Source: Chlorops oryzae
Lineage: Eukaryota > Arthropoda > Insecta > Diptera > Chloropidae
Assembly: GCA_020466095.1 (NCBI GenBank)
Contig: CM035806.1
Location: 61,986,059-62,050,058, forward strand
Length of the DNA: 64,000 nt
Direction: 5' to 3'
Every line of letters starts with the position of its first letter. Position 1 is the stretch's first letter. A program made the translations under genes and the position numbers. Positions 60,745-64,000 of the stretch are shown here, piece by piece. The notes under the pieces are model-generated. The model was not told the origin of the DNA, did no database searches, and was given only the letters and a program-made list of their open reading frames with translations.

Positions 60745-61172
60745 TGGTCGAACCCACCATACAACAAAATTCGGTGCGAGCTTAATGCTCTCATTTTCCT
60801 ACTTTTTTTAATCGCAAGGTTTAAAATGTTTTTGTCAAATTTTTTTGTCGTTTGCGAGTAACATATGATTGCAAACGATACGATTTTCCCTGCTATTGTA
60901 CACTGGCTTGCAACACGACAAATCGGATGCGACAAATCGTTTTGTCGTGTCGTTCTGTCGCACCTATTGTACCTCAACCTTAAGGGTTAGTAATGCGAGT
61001 AGTCGCTGTATGAATTTTCACTACTTCGGAAGTACTGCAGAAGTATTTCCGGTTGGGACATTACATATAAAATATCTACCAATCTCATACCACGCTATGA
61101 AAAACTTGAAAAATATAAAAATAAGCAAGGTAATTCAATATAAAGGGGAAATAGAAAATGTTTTTAGTCCTA
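60745..61172. other. No gene seen
   Basis: AT-rich with short ORFs lacking motifs. The final 40 bp resemble the complement of 35040-35080. Confidence 0.4.
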
Positions 61173-62183
61173 CGAGGGGTGCTATTTATATTTTGCGCAT
61201 AACATAAAAAAAAGAGATTTTTTTGCCATCGAAATTGGTTTTATTGTTTTTCAAAATATTCTCCACGTTGATTAATACATAATAAATTTCATGCGCTCAA
61301 ACCATTTTATATAGCACTTTTTCCACTGCGATTGAGGTAACTCCAAAACATGGGTTTTAAATGCTTCAACAGCTTCTTCAGGCGTCGAAAATCGCTGTCC
61401 ACGTAATTTTTTTTTTATGGACGGGAACAGGAAGAAATGATTAGGAGCCAAATCTGGGCTGTAAGGCGGGAGAACCATTATATCAACGTTTTGGTTGGTC
61501 AAATAGGCTTTTGTTTGAGCCGATGTGTGAGAGCTCGCGTTATCATGGTGAAGAATGATTCGTTAACTTTTGTCGTTTTCCCTTATTTTACCGAAAACTT
61601 CTGGCAAACAAACAGTTGTGTACCATTCAGAATTGACTGTCCGACATTTCTGCAATGGAACAGTTGCCACATGGCCAGTTATGCCGAAGAATCAGGCCAC
61701 CATATGCTTTGCAGTGCTTCGCTCGCGAACAACTTTTTTGGATTTGGCTCGTCTTGAAAGACCCACGCAGTCGATTGCTGCTTTGTTTCAGGATCATATG
61801 CATATATCCATGATTCATCACCTGTCACGATGTTATATACGAGTTTTGAAGCACCACATTTATATTTCCTCAGCATTTGTTTGCTGTAGCAATGTGTGGG
61901 GCTTCATGACCAAAACACACTTTAAGCTTATCCATGCATTGTTGTCGAGTTAATCCACATCGAAAATCGTAATATATCATCGCACGAAAATTTTCTCGAT
62001 TTAATTCCATTCTTTGGACGAGATGAATTTTTCCAGCAACAGTTAACACGTCAAAACGCACTCGAATGACAAAACATTCTAAGACTATCACCAATACAAA
62101 TGTCATGCTGTTTTATGGTGTTGCCAGATCTCACCTAAAAGCTCCTAGTGTTGCCTAGACGCAAAATATAAATAGCATCCCCC
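61173..62183 (-). mobile_element. Second mariner, internally deleted
   Basis: The ends CGAGGGGTGCTATTTATATT (61173) and the complement CGGGGGATGCTATTTATATT (62183) are flanked by TA. Length is about 1.0 kb against about 1.3 kb for a full copy. Confidence 0.88.
61272..62016 (-). pseudogene. Mariner transposase remnants (second family)
   Basis: Pieces in several frames: RENFRAMIYYDFRCGLTRQQC (N-terminal helix-turn-helix start), YKCGASKLVYNIVTGDESWIYAYDPETKQQS (first Asp), and LPPYSPDLAPNHFFLFPSIKKKLRGQRF (third Asp region) to WKKCYIKWFERM. About 100 residues between the first two blocks are missing, and frameshifts separate the others. It differs clearly from the Mos1-like copy at 58 kb. Confidence 0.85.
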
Positions 62184-63230
62184 GTACCCTGTCTAAATAA
62201 CTTTATGATCACAGTGTTACAGCAAAAATACCGAATTCTATGTCCAATCAAGTTCGTAGCCGTAGTCAAAAATGTATGTCAATTTATTACAAAACAAGTA
62301 AAGAAGTTTACATCGGCTAAGCCGATTGCACACATACCTTTTCCTCAGCCTGAAATATGTTAAAACATTACCTTAACAAAAATTCCTGCCGTTTCCGTTG
62401 TTCTAGCTTGGATATCTATTTATACCTTATCTGTACTTCGATTTAGCTTCTAAGACTCGAGATTATTATTAAGCACAAAATTTTCGCGGATGGTGAGCAT
62501 GGTCAAATTTTAACCGTTAGAGGACATTTTGTCTAACTGCGAAATCCTCAATTCAAACTAGTGAAAATCAAATTTTCGCGAATTTCGCGGATGGTGGTCT
62601 TGATCAAATTTTAACCCTTAGAGGAAATTTAGTTTAGCTGCGAAATACTCACTTCAAAATAGTGAAAATCAAATTTTCGCGAATTTCGCGGATGGTGGTC
62701 TTGATCAAATTTTAACCCTTAGAGGACATTTTGTTTAGCTGCGAAATACTCAATTCAAAATAGTGAAAATCAATTTTTGCGAATTTCGCGAATGGTGGTC
62801 ATGGTCAAAATTTATCCATAATGGACGACTTTATTTGGCGGCAAAATACACAATCAGAAGAAGCAAAAAAATAATTTTTGTATTCAGATATGAGAATAAG
62901 AGAAAGAGTGTTTTTTTCTATTGTGTAGGATGATGACCATAGTTATAGCGATGTCGCAATTTTTTTTCAGCGAAAGCTTAAGTCTACATAGTAGCTATAC
63001 ACTCACCAAATTTCAACAAGCTGGGATGTATAGTAAAAAAGTTATCCAGGAAAAACGTTAAAAATCGTGATTTTTGAAACTTCTGAACCACTTCCCACGA
63101 CCCAAGAAGGGACTACGAAAAAAATTTGTATGCAGTTTTTCGGACATTTACCTGGTTGAAGTCCATGCCAAATTTCAATATAATATCTTTCATGGCTTAG
63201 GAGTAAATTACGAAAAACTAAAGTGTGACC

Positions 63231-63286
<56 letters not shown>

Positions 63287-63420
63287 TGGCTAGATCGATT
63301 CCTCTTGTCACCCTGATCAAGAATATGTATATATGTCTATATATACCGCGACTCCTTTGGTATGTTACATACACCGTGCCAAACTTAATATACCCTTTCC
63401 TTCGGAAAAGGTATAATGAA
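62184..63420 (+). repeat. Dispersed repeat with four roughly 110-bp subunits and (CAGA)n
   Basis: The family copy starts near 62300 (AAGTTTACATCGGCTAAGCC). It has four subunits with GCGAATTTCGCGGATGGTGG at 62470-62810, a pure (CAGA)n tract at about 63228-63285, and ends CCTTCGGAAAAGGTATAATG. It interrupts the older repeat shared with 34865-35040. The partial copies in the two arms lack the CAGA end. Confidence 0.7.
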
Positions 63421-64000
63421 AAAATTGGTGCACATTAAGCAAACACATATCGTAGTACATTTATTAAAGTTTCAATTAAGAACTTTTCAAGCTATATAAA
63501 AAACCGAGCCGACGCACAGTGGATCGTTTCATATAGAGTAGACGAACAAAATTATCTTTTGAGCTTAAATTGTTGCTTTATGGGCTCTACGCAGATATGC
63601 AGGAAGTATAGAGCTCGTTCTTGTGAAGTTAGTTTTTAGCGAGATTCCCATATAAGACAAAATGTAAACAAATTGAGCGAGCTTCCCGCTTGTTATACTT
63701 TACATTATCAGCTGTTGAAACATTTAAAGAAAGAAAAAAAGCGACTACAAAAAACAGCTCCAAACAGTGAGAGATATGAATAATTCTTTAATGTGAGTTT
63801 TAAAAGGAAATTTGTTGGGGAATAACTAAATGTTGTAATTATTTTAGATCACAATTATAAGTACTAAATAGTACATTAATTTCCTATTTGGTATGCGAGA
63901 AAAAACAGCGAAAGAGGAGATCTTGTCATGTTTATCCATATCTTCGGGATAGGAATGCTAAAGGACGCTTCGATACGGATGTAAGTCAATAAAGTTTAAT
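63421..64000. other. No gene seen
   Basis: The first 60 bp match the complement of 34865-34905. The rest is AT-rich without an ORF of note. Confidence 0.45.

Overview
The window is a non-coding, transposon-dense stretch of an insect nuclear genome. A higher fly (Diptera) fits best: AT-rich DNA, tiny GT-AG introns, BEL/Pao, mariner, PIF/Harbinger, jockey and Polinton elements, tRNA-derived SINEs and CAGA microsatellites. I found no convincing host gene. Almost everything is a mobile element or a viral fossil, nested several layers deep.

1-6040: AT-rich DNA with one 1.1 kb non-autonomous DNA transposon (2796-3905). 6041-31057: a chimera. A BEL/Pao retrotransposon (BEL-1: LTR, primer-binding site, gag, most of pol) runs on the + strand and breaks off inside pol near 11560. 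It is fused there to an antisense copy of a totivirus-like dsRNA virus: coat protein, a -1 frameshift heptamer, and the start of the polymerase ORF. At its other end the viral copy is joined to an inverted BEL-1 LTR at the edge of the primer-binding site, as expected for reverse-transcriptase template switching. A complete Polinton/Maverick (12460-27813, TSD AACTTG) later inserted into the viral coat gene.

The Polinton carries a protein-primed DNA polymerase B with a 106-nt intron, an integrase with chromodomain, a packaging ATPase, an adenain-like protease, a PLA2-like minor capsid protein, a double-jelly-roll capsid gene (frameshifted, apparently fused to penton N-terminal sequence), a DUF8207-like protein (split by a MITE), a fibre-like ORF, a BIR (IAP-type) ORF and several orphan ORFs. 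One orphan is duplicated because it lies in the TIRs. TATA boxes precede several genes at similar distances. A tRNA-SINE sits in the left TIR.

31058-33422 is a mosaic of BEL-1 and BEL-2 fragments ending in another inverted LTR piece. 33422-34864 is a hAT-like non-autonomous element. 35411-46608 and 51966-56938 are the arms of a very large, nearly identical inverted repeat; only the left arm holds an intact BEL-3 (37198-43514, matching LTRs, TSD CCCGT, one 1791-codon ORF with an N-terminal PHD finger). 47989-59016 is a Russian doll: a Mos1-like mariner is split by a CACAG-TIR element, which holds a Harbinger (TSD TAA), which holds a jockey fragment and the right arm of the inverted repeat. 61173-62183 is a second, deleted mariner. 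The rest is dispersed repeats with (CAGA)n tracts.
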